Assembly (NCBI GenBank): GCA_965203865.1
Contig: OZ241916.1
Coordinates: 3,083,673 to 3,147,672, forward strand
Reading direction: 5' to 3'
From: G965200765 sp965203865
GTDB taxonomy: Bacteria > Pseudomonadota > Gammaproteobacteria > Arenicellales > JAJDZL01
Length of the DNA stretch: 64,000 nucleotides
Position numbers and translations under genes: made by a program. The notes beneath the pieces are model-generated. The model was given only the letters and a program-made list of their open reading frames with translations, was not told where the DNA came from and ran no database searches. How positions within the stretch are numbered: the stretch's first letter is position 1; every line of letters begins with the position of its first letter. This document shows positions 1 to 8,429 of this stretch, in pieces.

Positions 1-255
1 CAGATCGACCCCGGCCAACCCTATGATGTTGACCTTTACGAGCTTTCACCAGAAGAAGAATCAAGGATTCCCCATGTTGCCTCAAACCTTGGTGAATCTT
101 TGCGCACACTGGACAAAGAGAGAGATTTTCTGAAAGCAGGTGGAGTATTCACCGACGAAATGATCAATTCATACATAGAACTCAAACGGGAAGAATTTGA
201 TCGGTTACGACTGGCAGTTCATCCGCTTGAGTTTGAAATGTACTATAGTGCTTAA
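1..255 (+). CDS. glnA: Glutamine synthetase type I, C-terminal end (partial)
   Basis: This is the last 84 codons of a reading frame that enters from the left edge and stops at TAA 253-255. The translation has the glutamine synthetase C-terminus: an acidic LYELSPEEE segment, a GGVFTDEMINSYIELK stretch and the final HPLEFEMYYSA, close to the HP(V/L)EF-x-MYYS ending of GlnA. The enzyme makes glutamine from glutamate, ammonia and ATP in the cytoplasm. In this family a tyrosine just upstream of this fragment is adenylylated, but that part lies outside the window. A strong terminator follows, and a broken ntrC comes next, which is the usual glnA-ntrBC neighbourhood without ntrB. Confidence 0.93.
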   Translation, partial: QIDPGQPYDVDLYELSPEEESRIPHVASNLGESLRTLDKERDFLKAGGVFTDEMINSYIELKREEFDRLRLAVHPLEFEMYYSA

Positions 256-296
256 TTTCTGCTGTGCCTGGGAAGTTCTAATTCTCACCACATTTG

Positions 297-328
297 AAAG
301 TCGACGAGCTCTTTGCTCGTCGACTTTT
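297..328 (+). terminator. Rho-independent terminator of glnA
   Basis: A perfect 13-bp inverted repeat, AAAGTCGACGAGC (297-309) and GCTCGTCGACTTT (315-327), encloses a 5-nt loop and ends in a short T run. It lies 42 nt after the glnA stop. The stem is long and GC-rich in the middle, so termination is likely even though the T tract is short. It separates glnA from the ntrC remnant. Confidence 0.8.
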
Positions 329-477
329 GCAGGGAAGAGCATCAGGATTGTCGAGTCGGCAGGAAGTAGCCATGAAGATCTCGGCCAGCCAACTAGTACG
401 AAGTGAATGGGATGTGTTTGGCGCAAAAAAGAGTACATAACCACGCATTCTCAATTCACCAAGTACTGCAGTTGCTG

Positions 478-750
478 TCTATTAATCCTGCTACTCAGTC
501 GTTGCCTGCAACAAGCGATAATCATGTTTTGGCAAGAAAGTTCTGAAAGCATTACAAGATTATTGCTACCGATATTCGAATGCCTGGCACGAATGAACCA
601 GACTTCCTCGACACTATTCATGAGTCTGTACCGGAGTTTCCTGTTATTGTAATGACAGCATACTCTGACTCGGACACCACCGTTGACTCCTGTCAAAGAG
701 GAACCAGAGAATATTCTTCCCAAGTCGTTTGACATTGCGAGGCAGTTGAG
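478..750 (+). pseudogene. Decayed receiver domain of NtrC (glnG)
   Basis: In the same frame as the sigma-54 activator that follows, this stretch translates to a recognisable NtrC receiver domain: ...KIIATDIRMPG..., then ...PEFPVIVMTAYSDSDTTVDS and QRGTREY. The DIRMPG motif contains the aspartate normally phosphorylated by NtrB. The frame is broken by TGA at 544-546 and TGA at 730-732. Around 715-745 the expected PKSFDIAR segment sits in another frame, implying one inserted and one lost base that nearly compensate. Upstream of 478 the receiver N-terminus is no longer recognisable. This is a genuinely eroded 5' part, or less likely several sequencing errors. No ntrB (glnL) is seen. Confidence 0.75.
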
Positions 751-765
751 TTGACTCGGCGTGCT

Positions 766-1830
766 ATGAGCCCTGTTTCTGAAGAAGAACTGGAAAAACC
801 GCGACTGGCACGCGCAACCATTTCCTCCATTATTGGCGAGTCAGACGCGATACAGGAAATACTTCGCACAATTGGCCGCCTGACCAAGTCAGAACTGAAT
901 GTTTTGATTACCGGTGAATCGGGCACAGGCAAGGAACTTGTAGCACGGGCACTTTTTAAAAACAGCCTTAGAAGACGCAAGCCTTTTGTAGCAATTAACG
1001 TTGCTGCAATCCCTGTGGACCTTCTGGAGTCGGAATTGTTCGGACATGAAAAAGGAGCGTTTACTGGTGCCAATAAAAGGCGAATTGGAAGTTTTGAGCA
1101 AGCAAGGGGAGGAACACTGTTTTTGGACGAAATTGGCAGCATGCCACACGAGTTGCAAAGTCGTTTGCTACGAGTTCTTTCGGAAGGCAAGTTTTTCCGT
1201 GTCGGGGGTACCAATCAGATTTCTGTCAATGTAAGAATTATTGCAGCAACCAACCAGAATCTTGAAGCGCGTATCGAAAAAAATATATTTCGTTCCGACT
1301 TGTACCACAGATTGAATGCAGTTCGAATTAAATTGCCGCCTGTACGGGAACGCGTTGATGATATCCCAACCCTTGTGCAACATTTTCTTCAGCAATCTGC
1401 CAGGCAGTTGAATATCCCTGGAAAATTGTTATCGCCCGATGCCCTTAAATGCATGGTTCAATACAACTGGCCCGGGAATGTCAGGGAGGTCGAAAACGTT
1501 TGCCAGCTTATAACCGTAACGAATCCCGCACAGACAATATCCGTCACAGACTTGCCTTTGGAAATACGTTCTCACGGAGAACTTCAAAAAGATTTGGCTC
1601 GGGCACATGATTGGAAACTGCCACTCAGGCTTGTTGTGCACCAATTGATGCACCAAGGAGAAGAAGAATTTGGCAATACCTTGAGAGAAGAATTCGAAGT
1701 AGTTCTTGCGCAATCTGCTTATGAATATACCGGTTCTAAAAAAGATGCAGCAAGGCAGCTTGGGTGGCATCGCAATACGGTTGCAAGAAGACTCAAAAGT
1801 TCAATCGGTAAAAACTTGATTGACGATTGA
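766..1830 (+). CDS. NtrC-type sigma-54 activator lacking a receiver domain
   Basis: This is the AAA+ and DNA-binding part of an NtrC-like protein, about 354 residues. Visible motifs are Walker A GESGTGKE, the sigma-54 contact loop GAFTGA, the Walker B segment GTLFLDEIG, the HRL/RERVDDIP sensor region and the WPGNVRE motif. A Fis-type helix-turn-helix (KKDAARQLGWHRNTVARRLK) lies at the C-terminus. The ATG at 766 or a TTG at 751 could start it. The receiver domain that should precede it is broken in the same frame. The product is either a constitutively deregulated activator or a pseudogene fragment; motif conservation argues that it is still under some selection. In the family, NtrC activates glnA and ammonium-limitation genes with RNA polymerase sigma-54. 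Confidence 0.8.
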   Translation: MSPVSEEELEKPRLARATISSIIGESDAIQEILRTIGRLTKSELNVLITGESGTGKELVARALFKNSLRRRKPFVAINVAAIPVDLLESELFGHEKGAFTGANKRRIGSFEQARGGTLFLDEIGSMPHELQSRLLRVLSEGKFFRVGGTNQISVNVRIIAATNQNLEARIEKNIFRSDLYHRLNAVRIKLPPVRERVDDIPTLVQHFLQQSARQLNIPGKLLSPDALKCMVQYNWPGNVREVENVCQLITVTNPAQTISVTDLPLEIRSHGELQKDLARAHDWKLPLRLVVHQLMHQGEEEFGNTLREEFEVVLAQSAYEYTGSKKDAARQLGWHRNTVARRLKSSIGKNLIDD

Positions 1831-1872
1831 AAATTTGAATTGGATTTTGCTATCCTGTTCAAATTACTCGCC

Positions 1873-1878
1873 TATAAT
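1873..1878 (+). promoter_or_regulatory. Candidate -10 box for metK-ahcY
   Basis: TATAAT is a perfect -10 hexamer about 100 nt upstream of the metK start. No good -35 is seen at 16-18 nt; a TTGCTA lies 20 nt upstream. If used, it would produce a 5' leader of roughly 95 nt that contains the paired structures at 1911-1967. Confidence 0.4.
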
Positions 1879-1910
1879 ACATTCTCGCAATCATATTGTA
1901 TTTATTGGCA

Positions 1911-1967
1911 GTTGAAACGGGTTATGCCCGTGGAATTATTTGAATCAACACTCAGCTTTACATGAGT
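1911..1967 (+). promoter_or_regulatory. Structured metK leader, possible SAM-responsive element
   Basis: Two adjacent foldable elements lie just before the metK ribosome-binding region. The first has an outer stem GTTGA (1911-1915) with TCAAC (1945-1949), enclosing an inner hairpin ACGGG (1917-1921) with CCCGT (1927-1931). The second is ACTCA (1950-1954) paired with TGAGT (1963-1967) across an 8-nt loop. It ends a few bases before the purine-rich AGAGAG that could serve as Shine-Dalgarno sequence. SAM- or SAH-sensing leaders upstream of metK or ahcY are well known. I could not match this to the SAM-I, SAM-II or SAH consensus from memory, so the function is inference from position and folding. 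Confidence 0.35.
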
Positions 1968-1980
1968 ATATAGAGAGTCT

Positions 1981-3201
1981 ATGGAATATATATTTACTTC
2001 TGAGTCAGTTTCCGAGGGCCATCCCGACAAAATGGCCGACCGGATATCTGATGCAATTCTTGATGAGCTAATCAAAAAAGACCCGTACAGCCGCGTAGCT
2101 TGCGAAACACTGGTAAAGTCTAAAACAGAAGCTTCAAGCAGCGAAGAGGCAACACTGGTACACAATGTTGTAATTGCTGGCGAGGTTTCGACCTCTGCAA
2201 ATGACGTGGACTACGAACAGGTCGTGCGGGAGTCTATCAGGGACATCGGTTACGACTCGGATGAAAAGGGGTTCAATTGGCAGAATGTCAATATTAGTAC
2301 TTTCATTAACGCACAATCGCGCGACATTGCTCAGGGAGTAAACGAAAGCGAAGGACTGGACAAGGAGCAGGGGGCAGGAGATCAAGGATTGATGTTCGGC
2401 TTTGCCTGCGACGAGACAGATGTTCTGATGCCATGGCCGATTACATTTGCACACCGTCTGGTCCAACGTCAATCAGAACTCCGCAAAAACGGAATTCTGG
2501 ATTGGCTTCGCCCGGATGCCAAGTCTCAGGTTAGTGTTGTATATAAAGACCATAAACCTGTGCGAGTTCATGCAATTGTACTGTCCACGCAGCATGACGA
2601 GGCAGTGTCAGATGAAACAATAAGGGAAGCTGTGATCAATGAAATCATCAAGCCGGTAATTCCGTCTGACATGATGCCCGACGACTACGGGAGAATTCAT
2701 GTCAATCCGACCGGGAAATTTGTTGACGGAGGGCCCAAAGCCGATTGCGGATTGACGGGGCGAAAGATCATTGTTGACACGTACGGCGGCATGGCCCGTC
2801 ACGGCGGCGGTGCCTTTTCCGGAAAAGATCCATCAAAAGTCGACCGTTCCGCTGCCTATCTAATGCGCCATGTGGCAAAAAATATCGTTGCAGCAGGCTT
2901 GTCCCGGCGTTGCGAGGTTCAAGTGGCTTATGCAATTGGAGTAGCTAGGCCGGTTTCCCTGATGGTCAATACATTCGGAACAGGCAAAATCGATGACGGC
3001 AAAATTTCCGAAATCGTATCTTCTTACTTTGACCTGCGACCGGCGAATATTATTCACTCGCTCGACCTGCTTCGGCCAATCTATCAGAAGACGGCAGCGT
3101 ATGGTCACTTTGGAAGAACCGAACCAGAATTTTCCTGGGAGGACACACGCCACGCAGCAGCACTGAGAGAGGCAGCAAAATTACCACCATTGTCAAACTA
3201 A
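1981..3201 (+). CDS. metK: S-adenosylmethionine synthetase
   Basis: This enzyme makes S-adenosylmethionine from methionine and ATP in the cytosol. The 406-residue protein starts with the family's ESVSEGHPDK motif (ATP and metal binding), followed by GAGDQGLMFG and the glycine-rich phosphate loop GGGAFSGKDPSKVDRSAAY. Length fits the family, although many gammaproteobacterial MetK proteins are about 20 residues shorter. The ATG at 1981 follows a purine-rich AGAGAG. The gene is 17 nt upstream of ahcY, so the two make one methyl-cycle operon: SAM production and removal of the S-adenosylhomocysteine left after methylation. The folded leader upstream may regulate both. Confidence 0.97.
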   Translation: MEYIFTSESVSEGHPDKMADRISDAILDELIKKDPYSRVACETLVKSKTEASSSEEATLVHNVVIAGEVSTSANDVDYEQVVRESIRDIGYDSDEKGFNWQNVNISTFINAQSRDIAQGVNESEGLDKEQGAGDQGLMFGFACDETDVLMPWPITFAHRLVQRQSELRKNGILDWLRPDAKSQVSVVYKDHKPVRVHAIVLSTQHDEAVSDETIREAVINEIIKPVIPSDMMPDDYGRIHVNPTGKFVDGGPKADCGLTGRKIIVDTYGGMARHGGGAFSGKDPSKVDRSAAYLMRHVAKNIVAAGLSRRCEVQVAYAIGVARPVSLMVNTFGTGKIDDGKISEIVSSYFDLRPANIIHSLDLLRPIYQKTAAYGHFGRTEPEFSWEDTRHAAALREAAKLPPLSN

Positions 3202-3218
3202 TGTAATCCACTATCAAA

Positions 3219-4529
3219 ATGAAAACCGTTCTACGTTCCGTATCTAAAGACTACAAGGTCGCTGACATCAAACTTGCCGACTGGGGCCGGAAAGAGATTT
3301 CAATCGCCGAAACCGAAATGCCCGGTCTCATGGCAACACGCACCAAGTACTCTGATTCAAAGCCATTGAAAGGCGCCCGAATCGCCGGATGCCTTCACAT
3401 GACAATTCAGACAGCGGTTCTTATTGAAACGCTTACTGCTCTAGGGGCAGAAGTTCGCTGGTCATCCTGCAATATATTTTCTACGCAAGACCATGCGGCA
3501 GCCGCAATTGCTGTTACCGGGGTACCGGTTTTTGCGTGGAAAGGGGAAACAGAGCAAGATTACTGGTGGTGTGTTGACCAAACTATATTCGGCCCTGACA
3601 ACTGGACTCCCAATATGCTACTGGATGACGGTGGCGACCTGACACTCGTAATGCACCAGCAGTATCCAGAATACATGAAGCAAGTGCGAGGATTGACTGA
3701 AGAAACCACGACAGGTGTCCACAGATTGTACGATATGATGAACAAAGGCACTCTGATGTGTCCTGCCTTTAACGTCAATGATTCGGTAACAAAGAGCAAG
3801 TTTGACAACCTCTACGGTTGCCGCGAGTCTTTGCTGGATGGCATCAAGCGCGCAACAGATACGATGATTGCCGGAAAAACTGCTGTAGTCTGCGGATATG
3901 GAGACGTTGGGAAAGGCTGTGCGCAGTCCCTTAGAGCACAAGGAGCAAACGTACTTGTTACGGAAATTGACCCTATATGCGCATTGCAGGCTTCTATGGA
4001 AGGGTATCAGGTAACAACAATGGAAGATGCGGCTCCGGTGGCAGATATTTTTGTTACAGCGACAGGAAACTATCATGTAGTCACATACGAGCATATGGCG
4101 AAGATGAAAGACCAGGCAATCGTATGCAATATCGGCCACTTCGACAGCGAAATTGATATTGACTCAATTCGCCGCCTTGAGTGGGAAAACATTAAACCTC
4201 AAGTTGACCATGTAGTATTTCCAGACGGGAAAAGACTCATTGTTCTCGCTGAAGGAAGGCTTGTAAATCTTGGATGCGCCACAGGTCACCCAAGTTTTGT
4301 GATGTCGAATTCATTCACGAATCAGGTGCTGGCGCAAATCGAACTGTGGTTGAAGCCGGACGAGTACGAAAACAAGGTTTATGTACTGCCCAAGATTCTG
4401 GACGAAGAAGTAGCGCATCTACACTTGAACAAAATCGGTGCAAAACTGACCCGGCTCACTCCAGAGCAGGCCGACTATATTGATGTCCCGGTTGAAGGTC
4501 CCTTCAAACCGGATTATTATCGCTACTAG
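3219..4529 (+). CDS. ahcY: Adenosylhomocysteinase
   Basis: AhcY hydrolyses S-adenosylhomocysteine to adenosine and homocysteine with a tightly bound NAD. The 436-residue product shows the Rossmann motif GYGDVGKGCAQSLRAQGA, an upstream NVNDSVTKSKFDN substrate and lid segment, the CNIGHFDSEID segment, and the diagnostic C-terminus FKPDYYRY that caps the NAD site of the neighbouring subunit. It starts at ATG 3219, 17 nt after metK, so the genes are surely co-transcribed. No clear terminator was found before the convergent DUF465 gene. Confidence 0.97.
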   Translation: MKTVLRSVSKDYKVADIKLADWGRKEISIAETEMPGLMATRTKYSDSKPLKGARIAGCLHMTIQTAVLIETLTALGAEVRWSSCNIFSTQDHAAAAIAVTGVPVFAWKGETEQDYWWCVDQTIFGPDNWTPNMLLDDGGDLTLVMHQQYPEYMKQVRGLTEETTTGVHRLYDMMNKGTLMCPAFNVNDSVTKSKFDNLYGCRESLLDGIKRATDTMIAGKTAVVCGYGDVGKGCAQSLRAQGANVLVTEIDPICALQASMEGYQVTTMEDAAPVADIFVTATGNYHVVTYEHMAKMKDQAIVCNIGHFDSEIDIDSIRRLEWENIKPQVDHVVFPDGKRLIVLAEGRLVNLGCATGHPSFVMSNSFTNQVLAQIELWLKPDEYENKVYVLPKILDEEVAHLHLNKIGAKLTRLTPEQADYIDVPVEGPFKPDYYRY

Positions 4530-4560
4530 GTACCCCCAATCAATGGGATGGAAGGCCCCG

Positions 4561-4767
4561 CTAGGCGGTCATATCGGTAACTAGTTGACTCTCAAGATAA
4601 GCTATTGTGTCTTTAATTTGAAGTTTTCGTTTCTTTAAGCGGCGAATTTGGAGTTCATCTGCATTCCTGTCGCCGGACAAGCGTTTAAGTACATCGTCCA
4701 GGTCACGATGTTCGGTTTTCAATTCATCTACTCTGACCAAGATATCCTCATTTGTATTCTCAGGCAT
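4561..4767 (-). CDS. YdcH/DUF465 family small coiled-coil protein
   Basis: A 68-residue, highly charged helical protein. The pattern HRDLDDVLKRLSG...DELQIRRLKKRKLQIKDTIAYLE matches the DUF465 (YdcH) family, in which a short antiparallel helical hairpin ends in the conserved LKK-x-KL-x-(I/L)KD motif. No enzymatic function is known for the family. The gene is convergent with ahcY, 31 nt away, and faces a 420-nt gene-poor stretch on its 5' side. Confidence 0.85.
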   Translation of the reverse strand: MPENTNEDILVRVDELKTEHRDLDDVLKRLSGDRNADELQIRRLKKRKLQIKDTIAYLESQLVTDMTA

Positions 4768-5188
4768 TTATCAAGTTCCTTAAATGACGTTAAAAATGAC
4801 AAACAGTATGCTCTACCTTGTTGACTATAACCGATACATGAATTGTTTGCCGTACAAAATTCAGTAAAAACTATAGCTGACAAGTCTGCAACCATCATAC
4901 TAGTATCGTACTACTAATTGTACTGCAAACCAAGTACAGATTGCTTGGCAAAAATCATTGAAATGCAAAAAATTTCATTCATTGACCAGCCGGTCAAGTC
5001 AGCATGTTTTCATTCATTTGTTGCGGAAATCCTTTGCGGCCAACCTGATGCACAATTGTGCGAATTCTGGCAAAAAAACAAGACAAAAAATTCAAGGGAA
5101 GTACTAAACACGAATCAGTTTTGAAACAATGACTATAATGAAATTTGCGTACTGATTTTTAATTTCTGATCTTGAATTTACTGAAACC
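4768..5188. other. Intergenic region without a convincing gene
   Basis: This stretch separates two divergent genes and should hold their promoters. A TATAAT at 5134-5139 with only a weak upstream -35 could drive the small membrane protein and the ferredoxin reductase to its right. A small inverted repeat, TTGACC (4982-4987) and GGTCAA (4992-4997), is present with no clear role. A 68-codon plus-strand frame from TTG 4918 has no ribosome site or recognisable family, so I do not call it. Confidence 0.5.
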
Positions 5189-5461
5189 ATGCCCTCAAGC
5201 GAAAATTCTTTATACCCCATGCTTGGAACAGGTGCGTTTTTTGCAATGTTCATGGTCGGCATCGTTGTTGGGTTTGAACTGGGCCTGTCTTGCTGGCCAA
5301 TGCTGATATCCGGTTTATTGTTTGGAATACTGGGCACTACATTCGTGGCAAAGCTTGAACACTTTGATAGACGCTCTCATAAGCCGGCACCGCAAGCTGA
5401 TGACCCAGATAACGCACCTGCGGTAGAGCAAAACAAGCCTGTTTTTCTTACACGCAGTTGA
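5189..5461 (+). CDS. Small membrane protein of unknown function
   Basis: A 90-residue protein with two predicted membrane helices, roughly residues 10-30 (MLGTGAFFAMFMVGIVVGF) and 33-53 (LSCWPMLISGLLFGILGTTF). A basic patch and an acidic, proline-rich tail follow (DRRSHKPAPQADDPDNAPA). I do not recognise the family. It ends about 34 nt before the ferredoxin-NADP reductase on the same strand and is probably co-transcribed with it. The start ATG is at 5189. Confidence 0.65.
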   Translation: MPSSENSLYPMLGTGAFFAMFMVGIVVGFELGLSCWPMLISGLLFGILGTTFVAKLEHFDRRSHKPAPQADDPDNAPAVEQNKPVFLTRS

Positions 5462-5495
5462 CTGGCAAATTTTTCAGTTGGTTGACGAGTTTAGA

Positions 5496-6536
5496 ATGAT
5501 GCGAACAGAAACAGAAGTTGTTATTGTTGGTGCTGGTCCGTGCGGTATTTTTCAGGTGTTCGAGCTTGGGCTACTGGACATCAAGTGCGATGTTGTTGAT
5601 TCGCTGCCCAGAATCGGCGGTCAATGTTCAACACTGTATGCAGACAAGCCCATCTATGACATACCAGGATATCCCGTAGTCGGCGCTCAAAATCTGGTTG
5701 ATTTGCTGGAAAAGCAGTCCTCGCCTTTTGAACCTCGGTATCACCTGGGTCAGCAGGTGACACAGGTGAAGAAGCAAGGCAATGGATTTGAAGTCAAGAC
5801 TTCAACGGGAACTGAATTTTACGCAGGCTGCATTGTTATCGCCGGCGGGCTGGGAGCGTTTGATGCTCGTCCGCTACGTACGCCAGGGGTGTCCAAGTAT
5901 GAAGGAGTGAATCTTCAATACAAAGTGGAAAACAAGGAAAAGTACCGCGACAAGAACATTGCCATTCTTGGAGGGGGCGACTCTGCGCTGGACTGGGCGC
6001 TTGAACTGCACAAGATTGCGAAGTCGGTTACTCTGGTTCATCGTCGAGAGGAGTTTCGCGCACAACCGGCATCGGTACTGAAAATGAAGGAATTGGCTGA
6101 AGAAAATGGTGGCGGAATGTCCTACCATATCGGACGAATTCCTGAAATCATTGAGAAAGACGACAACCTGACCGGGATAAAAGTAGTATCGTTTGAAGAC
6201 AATTCCGAGAAAGAAGTATTATTTGATGAAATTTTGGTGTTTTACGGGCTGTCGCCAAATTTGGGACCAATTGCAGATTGGGGGCTGGAACTTGACCGTA
6301 GAACCATAGCTGTGGATACGGAAAAGAGCCAGACGAGTGTACCGGGAATTTTTGCTATTGGGGACATTGTTTCGTATCCGGGCAAGAAAAAACTGATTTT
6401 AAGCGGATTTCATGAAGCGGCGATGGCTGCATTTGGCATACAAAACTACTTGTATCCTGAAATAAAGCAACGGCTTCAATTTACAACGACGAGTCCTGCT
6501 TTGCACAAGAAATTAAAAGTAGATGGAACACTTTAA
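5496..6536 (+). CDS. Ferredoxin/flavodoxin-NADP reductase, thioredoxin-reductase-like type
   Basis: An FAD/NAD(P)H oxidoreductase of about 346 residues. The N-terminal FAD site is VVIVGAGPCGIFQVFELGL, followed by GGQCSTLYADKPIYDIPGYP, which is typical of TrxR-like ferredoxin-NADP reductases. The NADP site is AILGGGDSALDWALEL, and the second FAD contact is GIFAIGDIVSYPGKKKLILSGFHEA. The redox-active CxxC of true thioredoxin reductase is missing, so it should move electrons between NADPH and ferredoxin. ATG 5496 (or the next codon) is preferred over an upstream TTG at 5478. It is the last core gene before the defence island. Confidence 0.88.
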   Translation: MMRTETEVVIVGAGPCGIFQVFELGLLDIKCDVVDSLPRIGGQCSTLYADKPIYDIPGYPVVGAQNLVDLLEKQSSPFEPRYHLGQQVTQVKKQGNGFEVKTSTGTEFYAGCIVIAGGLGAFDARPLRTPGVSKYEGVNLQYKVENKEKYRDKNIAILGGGDSALDWALELHKIAKSVTLVHRREEFRAQPASVLKMKELAEENGGGMSYHIGRIPEIIEKDDNLTGIKVVSFEDNSEKEVLFDEILVFYGLSPNLGPIADWGLELDRRTIAVDTEKSQTSVPGIFAIGDIVSYPGKKKLILSGFHEAAMAAFGIQNYLYPEIKQRLQFTTTSPALHKKLKVDGTL

Positions 6537-6627
6537 CAGGAGTGTATTGACAGGGGAAAATAGAAAATACCCCGATGTGAAATAAGAATTCCGAATCAAG
6601 GAAGGTCAATGATAAGAGGTTGGAGGA

Positions 6628-7287
6628 GTGCAACCGTTTTTGACAAGCGAACTTCTGAAAGAAAAGGAGCGTAGTCTGGAAGGCACCATTCCAAGCGAGC
6701 TTGGATTGCGTGTTCATCGAGCTATAAGCTGGCTTCATCGCGCAGAAAATCAAGTTGAAGACGAAGACGCTGCGTTTATATTTTATTGGGTTGCATTCAA
6801 TGCCGCATATGCGCGTGACAAAGAAGATTGGACTCCCGTACGGGAGCGAGAGACATTTTCAAAATTTTTTGAGTTGATACTTGAATTAGATGAAGAAAAC
6901 CGGATCTACGATACTATATGGGAGCAGTTTTCTGCCCCCGTTCGAATTCTTTCAGACAACAAGTACGTATACCAACCGTTCTGGAATCACTACAACAACG
7001 TTCCTGGCTATGAAAACTGGGAAGAGTCCTTTCAGGCCAGCAAACAGGCCATGAATTCGGCTTTGGCACACAGCAACACCAAAATGGTTTTGAATGTTTT
7101 ATTCGACCGCCTTTATGTTTTACGTAACCAGTTGTTTCACGGAGCTGCAACTTGGCACGGAACAGTCAACAGGGCACAAGTTAAAGACGGTGCGAAAATA
7201 CTTAAGTTTTTAGTACCGATATTCGTTGACATTATGATGGACAATCTTGAAACAGACTGGGGTGCACCAAGTTACCCGGTAGTGTGA
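6628..7287 (+). CDS. HEPN-domain protein
   Basis: A 219-residue mostly helical protein. Near the C-terminus it has RNQLFHG (R166 to H171), the R-x4-H pattern of HEPN RNase domains, preceded by a helix rich in aromatic residues (FIFYWVAFNAAYA). HEPN proteins commonly act as ribonuclease toxins or effectors in defence and toxin-antitoxin systems. The only workable starts are GTG 6628 or TTG 6640, since a stop lies just upstream; a GGAGG occurs at 6622-6626. Its TGA overlaps the ATG of the HTH/ImmA gene (TGATG), so the two are translationally coupled. Function is inferred from the motif and neighbours. Confidence 0.75.
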   Translation: MQPFLTSELLKEKERSLEGTIPSELGLRVHRAISWLHRAENQVEDEDAAFIFYWVAFNAAYARDKEDWTPVRERETFSKFFELILELDEENRIYDTIWEQFSAPVRILSDNKYVYQPFWNHYNNVPGYENWEESFQASKQAMNSALAHSNTKMVLNVLFDRLYVLRNQLFHGAATWHGTVNRAQVKDGAKILKFLVPIFVDIMMDNLETDWGAPSYPVV

Positions 7288-8429
7288 TGTCTAGAAACGT
7301 TGTCAACGGAATTAACCTTGACACCCTAAGACAGTGCCGGGAGCAGATTGGACTGAGTGTTGAGGACGTAAAAAAGAAAGTTGCCCGCATTGATAAATTT
7401 GAATCTGGGGCGGCAAAGCCAACTTTCAAGCAAATTGCCGACTTGAGTGAACTTTATTTGGTTCCTCAATGGGTTTTTCTAAGTGCTGAACTGCCGGAAG
7501 AATACAAGCTTGATTCTAACCCTGCTTTTAGAACATTAGCCCGCACTTCGCAATTTGCTCATTATTCTATAAGGAAACTGTTGACAAAGGTTGAGCGATT
7601 TCGAGAGCTAATCATAGATTTCCGAAACGACCAAAATGAACCAGTCCCGAATTTTCAACCCCCTCGTGTTGAAGAGGTTAGCAACATGGCTGAGGTTGCC
7701 AATATTGTGCGCGAATGGCTTGGATGCTCAGGATACGATAGGTATGATTTCAATGAATGGAGAGAGATAATTGAAAGCAAAGATGTTTTTGTATTTTTAA
7801 CTAGCAAGTTGTCCTCATGGTCAAAAGTGGAAGTTGACTTGTTCCGAGGAATGGCAATTTACAAAGAAATACTTCCAATAATCATTATCAATGATTCTGA
7901 TACTTATAAAGCACAAATTTTTACACTGTTTCACGAACTTGGCCACTTGCTCAAGAAACAAATTGCATTGGACAATACAGACTTTGAAGATGAATCCAAA
8001 GAAGAAGTCTGGTGTAACGACTTCGCAGGCAATTTTCTTATGCCATATTCAAAATTTCGACACCTTGCCCCACCATCTGCGAAACCAGATAAAGCCATTG
8101 GAGAGATAAAAAACATTGCAAAAGACTTTGCTGTCAGTCCACTAGCATGTCTTGTAAGAATGCGCAAGTTGGGAATGGTCGACAAAATGCATTATGAAGA
8201 AATTAAATCGCTACTAGACATTGAATATTCTCGTTACAAAGAAAACCAGCGTGATTCAATATTTGGTGGGAGAGATATGGAGAAAGAAGTAATTCGACAG
8301 TACGGGAATCTTTATATAAGTGTAGTTGTTGATGCATATCATTCAAGAGAAATTAGTCTGCATCGATTGTGTAAGTTACTTGACTTAAAGCGACCCAAAA
8401 GTGCGCTTGAAGTTGCAAATAAATTATGA
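7287..8429 (+). CDS. HTH-XRE and ImmA/IrrE metallopeptidase protein
   Basis: A 380-residue two-domain protein. The first 60 or so residues form an XRE-like helix-turn-helix. A COG2856/ImmA-IrrE zinc metallopeptidase domain follows, with the active-site HELGH at about residues 216-220 and a downstream EVWCNDFAGNFLMP segment carrying the conserved E-x4-(A)-x3-F-(A/L)MP signature. In related systems such proteins act as regulator or antitoxin that removes a repressor by proteolysis. ATG 7287 overlaps the HEPN stop, and the 3' end overlaps the DUF4411 gene by 4 nt (ATGA). That makes a tightly coupled three-gene unit in which this protein is the likely controller. Confidence 0.85.
   Translation: MSRNVVNGINLDTLRQCREQIGLSVEDVKKKVARIDKFESGAAKPTFKQIADLSELYLVPQWVFLSAELPEEYKLDSNPAFRTLARTSQFAHYSIRKLLTKVERFRELIIDFRNDQNEPVPNFQPPRVEEVSNMAEVANIVREWLGCSGYDRYDFNEWREIIESKDVFVFLTSKLSSWSKVEVDLFRGMAIYKEILPIIIINDSDTYKAQIFTLFHELGHLLKKQIALDNTDFEDESKEEVWCNDFAGNFLMPYSKFRHLAPPSAKPDKAIGEIKNIAKDFAVSPLACLVRMRKLGMVDKMHYEEIKSLLDIEYSRYKENQRDSIFGGRDMEKEVIRQYGNLYISVVVDAYHSREISLHRLCKLLDLKRPKSALEVANKL

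Noticed and set aside
4982..4997. TTGACC/GGTCAA inverted repeat
   Set aside because: Only 6 bp with no T run and no second copy; chance is likely in a spacer of this length.
4918..5124. 68-codon plus-strand frame beginning at TTG
   Set aside because: No Shine-Dalgarno, no recognisable family and a composition like the surrounding spacer; it overlaps a probable promoter region.
5496..6536. Thioredoxin reductase
   Set aside because: The fold matches but the redox CxxC is absent, so the ferredoxin-NADP reductase assignment is better.
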